The notes below the pieces were generated by a model. It saw nothing but the letters and a program-made list of their open reading frames with translations. It searched no databases and was not told the origin of the DNA. A DNA stretch of 7,137 nucleotides from Deltaproteobacteria bacterium (GTDB taxonomy: Bacteria; UBA10199; SBBF01): positions 1-7,137 of the forward strand of contig JACQOY010000210.1 of NCBI GenBank assembly GCA_016207765.1. The letters run 5' to 3'. Within the stretch, counting starts at the first letter, position 1. Every line of letters starts with the position of its first letter. The position numbers and the translations under genes were made by a program. Of this stretch, positions 1 to 4,928 are shown piece by piece.

Positions 1-1
1 G

Positions 2-1222
2 GCAAATGTCACCTGTTGTGATGTCGATCTTCCTGTTTTTGTCGGTATTCCTGTTCCCAATTATCTTGTGGGATGTGATTCGGAGGTTTTCCGGAATCGG
101 TTTGGTTTCAGCAGATCGACCTGCCTGTCACGAGGGGACGATGCCTTGCAGAATCAAACACTCTCCGGCGATGCCCCGTACTATGAACCGTGGAGTCGTG
201 ATTGCGACAATATAAATCCCGGTGAAGCCGTCAACTTGTATAACGACCGCGATGGGGATGGTTATCCGGACAGTGAAGGTTATCCGGACAGTGATTGCAA
301 CGACAATTCCGCCGCGATTCATCCGGGAGCCGTCGAATTGTGTGACGGGATTGATAACGACTGCGATGGAACGGTCGATGAAAATATTGCCGCAATAACC
401 TGGTATCGTGACTATGACATGGATGGTTATGGAAATCCCAATAATACGACCCAGTCCTGTTTGCCCCTGGATCAACCTTCTTCCAGCAACAATTACCAGC
501 CGAGGTGGTCGGCCAATAACGACGACTGCGCCGATTCGCGGGCAAATGTGCATCCGGGGGCGCCGGAGATTTGCGATGGTCTGGATAATGATTGCGATGG
601 AGATCGTGATGAGGAATCGGATGCCGACGGGGACGGGTTTACGGCCTGTGCCAGCGACTACTCTTATCAAGATTGCAATGATGCCAATCCCGCCGTTTTC
701 CCCGGCATGATCGAAATAACCTGCAACGGGCTTGATGATGATTGTGATGCCTCAACCCCCGATAATACCGATTGTCCGGTCGAAACGGATGCCCCCGGTT
801 ATTCCGGCCCCGATTCATTCCCCGGCGATGACGATACAGATGTTGTCCCTCCTTCCCCGGTAACGTCGGATGTCGATGGGCCCGGTTATCCCGGTTGGGA
901 AGGGGATGCCGAAGATGAAAATACCGCTGTTGTCCCAAACGTCGACGATGGATCATCCCCGGAATCTCCCGACATGCCAGATACCCCGGTGGATACCACT
1001 GTCCCTTCGTCCGAGGAAGGTTCCCCCCTCGATACAGCCGAAACCTTTCCGGCAGACGAGGAGGCCAAACCGGAGAGCGCCTCTTTTCAACTTTTCGGCT
1101 GGGGATGTTCCCTTTCGCCTGAAAGAGATTCTACCGCAGTGAACCTGCTTTTCCTGTGGGGATTATTTCTTCTGCCGGGATTTCTTTTGTCGGCCCGCCG
1201 GTTTCTGATCATTAAGAAATAG
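2..1222 (+). CDS. MopE-like Asp/Cys-repeat surface protein, 5' partial, with C-terminal Cys-plus-TM tail
   Basis: The frame is open from the left edge (406 residues visible). The first possible start, GTG at 68, has no Shine-Dalgarno site, so the gene most likely begins outside the window. Three repeats carry a DxDxDG calcium-type loop (DRDGDGY near nt 244, DYDMDGYG near 412, DADGDGF near 622), followed by a DC...PG..E.CDG.DNDCDG..DE block (DNDCDG near nt 355 and 586; DDDCDA near 736). This is the pattern of Myxococcota/deltaproteobacterial MopE-type metal-binding repeats. An acidic Pro/Ser/Asp-rich linker (about nt 775-1075) follows. The end reads GWGCSLSP, a hydrophobic stretch (about nt 1141-1195), then basic residues, which resembles MYXO-CTERM/Synerg-CTERM-type sorting signals. 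It is probably an exported, surface-anchored, metal-binding protein. A 97-nt gap separates it from the T3SS genes, so a functional link is unproven. Confidence 0.8.
   Translation, partial: ANVTCCDVDLPVFVGIPVPNYLVGCDSEVFRNRFGFSRSTCLSRGDDALQNQTLSGDAPYYEPWSRDCDNINPGEAVNLYNDRDGDGYPDSEGYPDSDCNDNSAAIHPGAVELCDGIDNDCDGTVDENIAAITWYRDYDMDGYGNPNNTTQSCLPLDQPSSSNNYQPRWSANNDDCADSRANVHPGAPEICDGLDNDCDGDRDEESDADGDGFTACASDYSYQDCNDANPAVFPGMIEITCNGLDDDCDASTPDNTDCPVETDAPGYSGPDSFPGDDDTDVVPPSPVTSDVDGPGYPGWEGDAEDENTAVVPNVDDGSSPESPDMPDTPVDTTVPSSEEGSPLDTAETFPADEEAKPESASFQLFGWGCSLSPERDSTAVNLLFLWGLFLLPGFLLSARRFLIIKK
260..295 (+). repeat. 18-bp tandem duplication inside the MopE-like gene
   Basis: Two consecutive 18-nt units (260-277 and 278-295) differ only at the last base. 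They encode GYPDSE followed by GYPDSD in the first calcium-loop-like repeat. The duplication is in frame and lengthens the loop by six residues relative to the other two repeats, which points to a recent slippage event. Confidence 0.8.
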
Positions 1223-1248
1223 CCGCCCACCACCGCATACCAAAAGAT

Positions 1249-1278
1249 TTGACTTAAAACCCCCAGATGAGTTATTTT
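1249..1278 (+). promoter_or_regulatory. weak sigma-70-like promoter candidate
   Basis: TTGACT (1249-1254) is followed after 18 nt by TATTTT (1273-1278), in the AT-rich gap before the 99-residue gene. The -35 box matches 5 of 6 consensus bases and the -10 box 4 of 6. It is the only plausible housekeeping promoter seen at the left end of the T3SS gene run. Such matches arise easily by chance. Confidence 0.3.
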
Positions 1279-1282
1279 ACTG

Positions 1283-1300
1283 AATAATTTCAATAATTTC
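1283..1300 (+). repeat. 9-bp direct repeat AATAATTTC x2
   Basis: AATAATTTC occurs twice head to tail (1283-1291, 1292-1300), just downstream of the candidate promoter and before the AAGGAGG ribosome site. It could be a regulator-binding site near the transcription start or simple slippage; nothing in the sequence distinguishes these. Confidence 0.6.
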
Positions 1301-1319
1301 TAAACCGAAGGAGGGGGTT

Positions 1320-1619
1320 ATGAAAGAAAAGGCTGTTTCGACAATGGGTGCCGGAAAGGTTCCTTTGGGGTATCCCACCATCGAAAAACTCATCGAAACG
1401 GAAGATTTTTCAAAAGTGAACCAGACAGTTTCCGCCTGTTATGATAAACTGGAAAAGATGCTGAAGGGGAAATCAGGAGGGCTCTCCCGACAAAAAGGGG
1501 TCCGGGCGGCGCTAAAAGCCTATGATTTGACTATTGATTTGCTCCGAGATCTCCTGAAAATCAAATATGATATTATCAAACAGAAACAGGCTGAAGCCGG
1601 TGGGAGCAAAAAAAAATAA
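1320..1619 (+). CDS. small helical hypothetical protein at the T3SS locus (99 aa)
   Basis: The ATG is preceded by a strong ribosome site (AAGGAGGGGG, 1308-1317). The protein is lysine-rich and soluble, with no signal peptide or membrane segment. Residues 20-50 and 57-90 look like two helices separated by a Gly/Ser turn (KSGG, 51-54), that is a helical hairpin, and the tail is basic (GGSKKK). The size and shape recall small T3SS co-chaperones (SctE/YscE class) or needle subunits, but no diagnostic residues are visible, so no function is assigned. The final codons form an A9 run (1608-1616) just before TAA. It is the first gene of the run that leads to sctJ. Confidence 0.75.
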   Translation: MKEKAVSTMGAGKVPLGYPTIEKLIETEDFSKVNQTVSACYDKLEKMLKGKSGGLSRQKGVRAALKAYDLTIDLLRDLLKIKYDIIKQKQAEAGGSKKK

Positions 1620-1668
1620 GAAAAAAGGCAACTATCGGGGGGGGAGTGGACGATAATTAGGGTTGAGA

Positions 1669-1693
1669 GGACGGATCATTTGAAACCCCGTCC
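1669..1693 (+). other. small inverted repeat upstream of the rod/needle-like gene
   Basis: GGACGG (1669-1674) and CCGTCC (1688-1693) can form a 6-bp stem with a 13-nt loop, ending 9 nt before the AAGGAGGA ribosome site (1703-1710). There is no T-run, so it is not a terminator. It could be a leader structure or an operator. Confidence 0.4.
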
Positions 1694-1717
1694 GGAATAA
1701 TCAAGGAGGATTTAGAT

Positions 1718-2221
1718 ATGAGTACTGTTAACCCGATTGAAACCAACCCTGTTGATATAAGCGGGGTCAAAACAGCCACAGCCACCTCGGCGGCTACATC
1801 AACCGATCCCCTCGGTTTTGCCACCTACCTGACAAGTCTGACAGCGCCGGTTGCCACCGCCAGCACTGCCGCTTACGGATCAACTTCCAGCGCCGAAATC
1901 GTCGCCGCGGCTACTACAGCGGCTTCGGGGAACAGCATTTACGGGACGGCCGGCGGCTATTCCGGCGCCTCGTCTGTTTACGGCACCGGTTCTTACGGCG
2001 GATCGCTTGGCTATTCCAGCACCAGCACGAGCGCCACCTCGGGCGACATGTTGTCAATGGCGCAGGAACAGTTGGCCGCCAGCCAGTCTTCCAGCATCGC
2101 CATGCTGATGATTCAGGATGACATGAGCCAGCAAAACCGGCTGTACACCACCGCCTCCAACATGATGAGTACGCGGGATAGTATGTTGGCCACGATTATT
2201 CGTAACGTGAAGAGCGCGTAA
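1718..2221 (+). CDS. Ser/Thr/Ala/Gly-rich protein with rod/needle-like C-terminus, candidate secreted T3SS subunit
   Basis: The ATG has a perfect ribosome site (AAGGAGGA, 1703-1710). Of 167 residues, 1-108 are low-complexity Ser/Thr/Ala/Gly with several Tyr-Gly pairs (for example YGTGSYGGSLGY near 88-99) and likely disordered. Residues 109-167 switch to a Met/Gln/Ala-rich amphipathic helix that ends with NMMSTRDSMLATIIRNVKSA. A C-terminal helix closing in a short Ile-Ile-x-Asn-x-Lys/Arg tail is typical of needle, rod and filament subunits of T3SS, where it mediates polymerisation. There is no Sec signal peptide and no cysteine, as expected for a T3SS-exported protein. The downstream TPR protein could be its chaperone. 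It may be the SctF needle in a strongly extended form, a filament protein or a substrate; family membership is inferred. Confidence 0.75.
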   Translation: MSTVNPIETNPVDISGVKTATATSAATSTDPLGFATYLTSLTAPVATASTAAYGSTSSAEIVAAATTAASGNSIYGTAGGYSGASSVYGTGSYGGSLGYSSTSTSATSGDMLSMAQEQLAASQSSSIAMLMIQDDMSQQNRLYTTASNMMSTRDSMLATIIRNVKSA

Positions 2222-2244
2222 TTGAAGTGACGGGCAATGGGTTT

Positions 2245-2285
2245 GGGTCATGGGTGATCCGCCGAAGGCGGAATCACCCATGCCC
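2245..2285 (+). other. strong stem-loop between the rod-like gene and the TPR gene
   Basis: The left arm (from GGGTCATGGGTGATCCGCC, 2245-2263) pairs almost fully with the right arm (GGCGGAATCACCCATGCCC, 2267-2285). The loop is GAA and there is a single-base bulge on each side. No T-run follows (TATTTCAAGG), so it is a poor intrinsic terminator. It sits 23 nt after the stop of the rod-like gene and 6 nt before the next ribosome site. A 3'-end stabiliser or partial attenuator that sets a high ratio of secreted subunit to downstream genes is a plausible role. Confidence 0.75.
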
Positions 2286-2304
2286 TATTTCAAGGAGGGT
2301 TAAC

Positions 2305-2742
2305 ATGATCGACGTTCCGCGCGATGACATGGTGATGATGCTCGAGGCCGGGTACTTGTACCTCGCCATGGGAAAATACACCGAGGCGAAACAGATTTTT
2401 GAAGGGGTTTCTGTTTTGGCGCCAAAACATGAAGTTCCCCGGGTGGGGTTGGGCAATGTCCTGTTTGCCCAGAAAAAATTTCTTCCGGCCATTCGCGTGT
2501 TGAAAGAAGCGCTGAAGCTGAAAGCCGACAGCGCTTTTGCCCATGCCCATTTGGGGGAGGCTCTTCTTTTCCACGGAAAAAAGGGAGAGGCGCTCGAAGA
2601 GTTGAAAACAGCGGCAGAACTTGAACCCAAGGGGAAGGCCGGCGATTTCGCCCGGTCCCTTACCGAATTGATCAACATGGGGTATGACCCGGTCAAACTC
2701 AAAAAAGAATCTCCAAAAAAGACATCGGTCAAAAGCGCATGA
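2305..2742 (+). CDS. TPR protein, candidate T3SS chaperone (SctG/SycD-like)
   Basis: I chose ATG 2305 because AAGGAGG lies at 2292-2298. The longer in-frame start (GTG 2227) would run through the stem-loop. The 145-residue protein has about three TPR units: residues 14-40 (with GYLYLAMGKYTEAKQIFEG), 44-76 (VGLGNVLFAQKKFLPAIRVL) and 77-108 (AHLGEALLFHGKKGEALEEL). A Lys-rich tail follows. It is cytoplasmic. TPR proteins in T3SS loci are usually chaperones, either for translocators (SycD/LcrH class) or for the needle subunit (SctG/YscG and HrpB1 class). The short length and the position between a putative secreted subunit and sctJ fit the second group slightly better. Its stop overlaps the sctJ start by 4 nt (ATGA), implying translational coupling. 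Confidence 0.88.
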   Translation: MIDVPRDDMVMMLEAGYLYLAMGKYTEAKQIFEGVSVLAPKHEVPRVGLGNVLFAQKKFLPAIRVLKEALKLKADSAFAHAHLGEALLFHGKKGEALEELKTAAELEPKGKAGDFARSLTELINMGYDPVKLKKESPKKTSVKSA

Positions 2743-3731
2743 AATCAAAAACGATCATCCTGTTTTTTCTCTTTGCCGCCTGTATCGGCTGTTCCCAGCA
2801 GGTGCCGCTATTGTCGGGGCTCGATCAGAAAGATGCCAACCAGATCATGGTTCTTCTTCATAAGAACGGCATTCAGACCAAACGCACCGTTGTGGAAAAA
2901 CAGCAGGAAATGACCTGGAGCATCAGTGTTTCCAGCCGCGACGAGGATCGGGCGCGGGAACTTCTGGTCTCCAATCATCTGCCGCGTGAAAAACAGCTCG
3001 GCCTGAAGGGGATCTGCAAAGAAGCCGGCCTGATTCCCACGCCAAAGACCGAAAAATGCCGTGAGCTTTTGGCCCTTAAAGGGGAGATTATCAACTCTCT
3101 GGAATCGATTCCCGGAGTGGTGAACGCCGATGTCGTGTTGAATATCCCCGACAAAGAAGATTTTCCCGATGAGAATACCCCCCCGAACCGTCCCACCGCC
3201 TCGGTCACGGTCGAGGTGTCGAAGTTTGGCGATGGGGAGGGGCGGTTGACCGATGCCAAGATCCAGCGTTTTGTCGCCAATGCGGTTGCGGGAATGGATG
3301 AGCGCGATGTATCGGTGATTATCAGCTTGGCGGAGGGATTCAAAGAAACGATGGCGCCGGGGACGGTTGTTGAATCCGGTGATGACGGGGAAGATCCATT
3401 GATGGAAGGCCTCGATGAAGAAGGGACGGCCGAGCAGTCGCTGGAGGGGATGACCGGGGAATGGACCCCAATGGTTTCGGTGGGGGGGCTTAAAATGGAA
3501 AAACGCTCCGCCGTAAAATTCAAGGTTTTGGCCTCCCTCTTTTTGTTTGTCTTTGCCCTCCTTTCGGGGGCGCTGATTTTCATCCTGGTGCGTCAAGCTC
3601 GCTTAAGGCAAGGTTCCACCGCCTTGGCCCCCGTGGGGGAAAATGCGGTCCTGGCCGAAAAGATGGATGTCGATGAGGTGGTGGCACAGGCCGCCAAAGC
3701 CCCGACTGGCCGGCGGCCACGGGCTGTCTAG
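2739..3731 (+). CDS. sctJ: SctJ, T3SS inner-membrane ring lipoprotein (YscJ/PrgK/MxiJ family)
   Basis: This is the inner-membrane ring component of the injectisome basal body, homologous to the FliF N-terminal region. Residues 1-17 are a lipoprotein signal with a lipobox-like CIGC and acceptor Cys18. The mature start SQQVPLLSGLDQKDANQI is typical SctJ. The first ring-building motif covers residues 28-100, with the conserved-type LPR at 81-83 and KEAGLIPTP at 95-102. The second covers about 107-200, with LESIPGVVNADVVLNIPDKE (121-140) and RPTASVTVEV (151-160). An acidic linker (about 205-240) precedes a single transmembrane helix near 262-284 and a basic cytoplasmic tail. At 330 residues it is longer than YscJ or PrgK (about 245-250), mainly through the linker and a roughly 45-residue tail. 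The start overlaps the TPR gene, so no separate ribosome site is needed. Extra cysteines occur at 93 and 107. Confidence 0.95.
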   Translation: MKSKTIILFFLFAACIGCSQQVPLLSGLDQKDANQIMVLLHKNGIQTKRTVVEKQQEMTWSISVSSRDEDRARELLVSNHLPREKQLGLKGICKEAGLIPTPKTEKCRELLALKGEIINSLESIPGVVNADVVLNIPDKEDFPDENTPPNRPTASVTVEVSKFGDGEGRLTDAKIQRFVANAVAGMDERDVSVIISLAEGFKETMAPGTVVESGDDGEDPLMEGLDEEGTAEQSLEGMTGEWTPMVSVGGLKMEKRSAVKFKVLASLFLFVFALLSGALIFILVRQARLRQGSTALAPVGENAVLAEKMDVDEVVAQAAKAPTGRRPRAV

Positions 3732-3766
3732 AGCCTGTTAACGACGAAGGAGTTTATAGGCTCTTG

Positions 3767-3803
3767 TCCCCGAAGGGGGTTGAAAAATTTTTCATTTTTT
3801 TCG
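3767..3803 (+). other. GC hairpin, 14-bp palindrome and T-run after sctJ; possible terminator or operator
   Basis: CCCC-GAA-GGGG (near 3768-3778) is followed by the perfect palindrome TGAAAAATTTTTCA (3781-3794) and then T7 (3795-3801). The palindrome plus T-run could end the operon that contains sctJ. The palindrome alone could also be an operator just upstream of the sigma-28-type -10 box. An imperfect GAGCCT/AGGCTC pair (3731-3736 and 3758-3763) precedes it. Confidence 0.45.
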
Positions 3804-3823
3804 CAACTCTCATCCCTTGGGGA

Positions 3824-3831
3824 GCCGATAA
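3824..3831 (+). promoter_or_regulatory. perfect sigma-28 (FliA)-type -10 box GCCGATAA
   Basis: GCCGATAA is the exact FliA consensus -10 element. It lies 21 nt upstream of the ATG of the 151-residue gene, which gives a very short leader with the ribosome site in it. The expected -35 (TAAA about 15 nt upstream) is poor: the sequence there reads CAAC/AACT (3804-3808). A sigma factor of this class is encoded about 1.1 kb downstream, which raises the prior that the site is used. Confidence 0.5.
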
Positions 3832-3852
3832 TAGAGATGAGGGAGTGAAAAT

Positions 3853-4308
3853 ATGGGATCAGAAACCAACTTACAGAATGTTACCCCAGCCAATTTGCGG
3901 GTCGATTATTCAGCATCCACCCGATGGTTGGGGCCCGAAGCGCCAAAACTGACTTTTTGGCAAAAACTGGGCCGGGGGTTGGCCAAGGTCGGATCGTATG
4001 TCTTGCCGGTAGCGGCGGCGGTGGCCCCTTTTTTCGGGCCTTTGGGTCTTGTTGGGGGAGCGGCGGCCTACGGTCTTAACCGGTTTTCCAACGATCAGCT
4101 CTATAAGGCCCAGGTGAAGGATCAAATCGCCATGGCCAACCAGCCGGTTCCCCAGCAGATCACCATGCCGGGCCTCTTTGAGTCCTCGGCAATAACCGTC
4201 GGGGATCAGGCCACCGAATTCATCGCCCCCACCGAAATGAACCCCGGTATCGAAGACGTGGTGATTCAACGCGATGCGTCACAAAAAGAGGCGGTTTTGA
4301 ATTTCTAG
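3853..4308 (+). CDS. hypothetical protein with Gly/Ala-rich hydrophobic segment, candidate secreted or membrane-inserting T3SS protein
   Basis: The ATG follows GAGGGAGTG (about 3838-3846). The protein has 151 residues and no N-terminal signal peptide. Residues 33-46 form a basic amphipathic stretch (KLTFWQKLGRGLAKVG), 47-75 are hydrophobic and rich in Ala/Gly/Pro with a central PFFGPLG, and 76-151 are polar with several Pro and an acidic end. An internal hydrophobic segment without a Sec signal is seen in T3SS translocators and membrane-inserting effectors, but also in small inner-membrane proteins. The family is not recognised. It lies between sctJ and the sigma gene and has its own candidate sigma-28-type promoter. 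Confidence 0.75.
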   Translation: MGSETNLQNVTPANLRVDYSASTRWLGPEAPKLTFWQKLGRGLAKVGSYVLPVAAAVAPFFGPLGLVGGAAAYGLNRFSNDQLYKAQVKDQIAMANQPVPQQITMPGLFESSAITVGDQATEFIAPTEMNPGIEDVVIQRDASQKEAVLNF

Positions 4309-4360
4309 TTTTTCCCTCTCCCCAAAAATCGAGTTGTCAGGGGTGAACCAATCTCTTATG

Positions 4361-4375
4361 ATGAAATTGCTTCAT
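4361..4375 (+). other. small AT hairpin before the 113-residue gene
   Basis: ATGAA and TTCAT flank ATTGC (4361-4375), followed by TTTAT and then the GGGGGGAG ribosome site. The rest of the 90-nt gap (4309-4398) shows no clear promoter. The hairpin is weak and may be incidental. Confidence 0.25.
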
Positions 4376-4398
4376 TTTATAGGGGGGGAGATGTCTCC

Positions 4399-4740
4399 AT
4401 GATCAAAAATTCCGGATCAATAGGTCGTTTGGGGGGAGGTATGCCGGTTACGCCGACGGCATCGAGTCCTTCCGGCAAATTCGAAAAAATCCTCGGTGAA
4501 AAAACGGTCAAAAGGGAGGATATCAAAGCAGGGTCGCCGCCTACAGCCGAGCAGACAAAGGAAAAATTGCGTGTCCTTCTCGAAGGGGGGGCCAATCCGG
4601 ACGAGATTGTCCGAACAGCCCTGGCGGGGCATCCCCTTGTGGATGATCTTCCCGTCCGGTTAAAGGAACAGTTGGTAAAAAATGTGACGGCTACGGTTTC
4701 GCCGACACTCAAGGGGAAAGATCAACTCCGGCGAACATAG
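4399..4740 (+). CDS. small soluble hypothetical protein upstream of the sigma gene (113 aa)
   Basis: ATG 4399 has GGGGGGAG (4383-4390) at a spacing of 8 nt. Residues 1-50 are Gly/Ser/Pro/Thr-rich and probably disordered (with SGSIGRLGGG near 5-14). Residues 51-98 are predicted helical (EQTKEKLRVLLEGG, then DEIVRTALAGHPLVDDLP and RLKEQLVKNV). There is no signal peptide, membrane segment or cysteine. The family is not recognised. A disordered N-terminus plus helical C-terminus directly upstream of a FliA-type sigma gene resembles the architecture of the exported anti-sigma FlgM, but no FlgM sequence motif is visible. A secreted substrate or a chaperone is equally possible. Confidence 0.7.
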   Translation: MIKNSGSIGRLGGGMPVTPTASSPSGKFEKILGEKTVKREDIKAGSPPTAEQTKEKLRVLLEGGANPDEIVRTALAGHPLVDDLPVRLKEQLVKNVTATVSPTLKGKDQLRRT

Positions 4741-4748
4741 GGGGGTAA

Positions 4749-4831
4749 AACCGTCCATCGGACAGTGTCCGAAATTCGGACGGTTGAACCCACAAGGATG
4801 GGGTTTCACCCCCCCATAAAAACAGGGGTGA
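4749..4831 (+). other. cluster of overlapping stem-loops in the leader region of the sigma gene
   Basis: AACCGTCC (4749-4756) pairs with GGACGGTT (4778-4785) and encloses CGGAC-AGT-GTCCG (4759-4771), giving a two-tier hairpin. An alternative CCGAA-A-TTCGG stem overlaps it (4769-4779). Further on, AACCC (4787-4791) can pair with GGGTT (4801-4805), and TCACCCC (4806-4812) with GGGGTGA (4825-4831). No long T-run follows directly. The region could terminate upstream transcription weakly or act as an operator or attenuator. It lies upstream of the sigma-54-like site, so it would be in the sigma mRNA only if transcription reads in from the previous gene. Confidence 0.5.
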
Positions 4832-4879
4832 TGAGAGATAAAGTGTGTAATCTCGTGTAGTTATTTTTTATGGGACGGT

Positions 4880-4895
4880 TGGCATAGAAAATGCA
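4880..4895 (+). promoter_or_regulatory. sigma-54-like promoter candidate upstream of the sigma gene
   Basis: TGGCATAGAAAATGCA has the -24 GG (4881-4882) and -12 GC (4893-4894) separated by exactly 10 nt, as in the consensus TGGCAC-N5-TTGC. It differs by T for C at the end of the -24 element and A for T in the -12 element. It lies 33 nt before the sigma gene start, the right distance for a short leader. No enhancer-binding protein or its site is visible in this window. Confidence 0.45.
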
Positions 4896-4928
4896 TATTT
4901 TGAGGGTGTCTGGGGGAGTCTTTTCATT

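Noticed and set aside
6..215. Short + strand frame with a hydrophobic start (MSPVVMSIFLFLSVFLFP...)
   Set aside because: It looks like a signal peptide but overlaps the frame of the MopE-like gene, has no ribosome site visible and loses protein-like character after residue 25. The frame continuous with the repeats is open to the window edge.
128..670. 180-codon minus-strand frame opposite the MopE-like gene
   Set aside because: Its Ile/Val/Arg-rich composition is the reverse-strand reading of Asp/Asn/Gly codons; no motif, no start context.
1608..1626. A9 run at the end of the 99-residue gene as a programmed slippage site
   Set aside because: The run sits right at the stop codon in a lysine-rich tail. 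No extended downstream frame or stimulatory structure suggests functional frameshifting.
1669..1700. GTCCGGAATAA before the rod-like gene as a second sigma-28 -10 box
   Set aside because: It aligns to GCCGATAA only with inserted bases and has no -35 element at the right distance.
2227..2304. Upstream GTG start for the TPR gene
   Set aside because: It would translate the stem-loop into a basic, Pro-rich stretch unlike a TPR protein. ATG 2305 has an ideal AAGGAGG site.
2808..3596. Long minus-strand frames opposite sctJ
   Set aside because: They are shadows of a well-supported SctJ coding sequence, with no recognisable domains.
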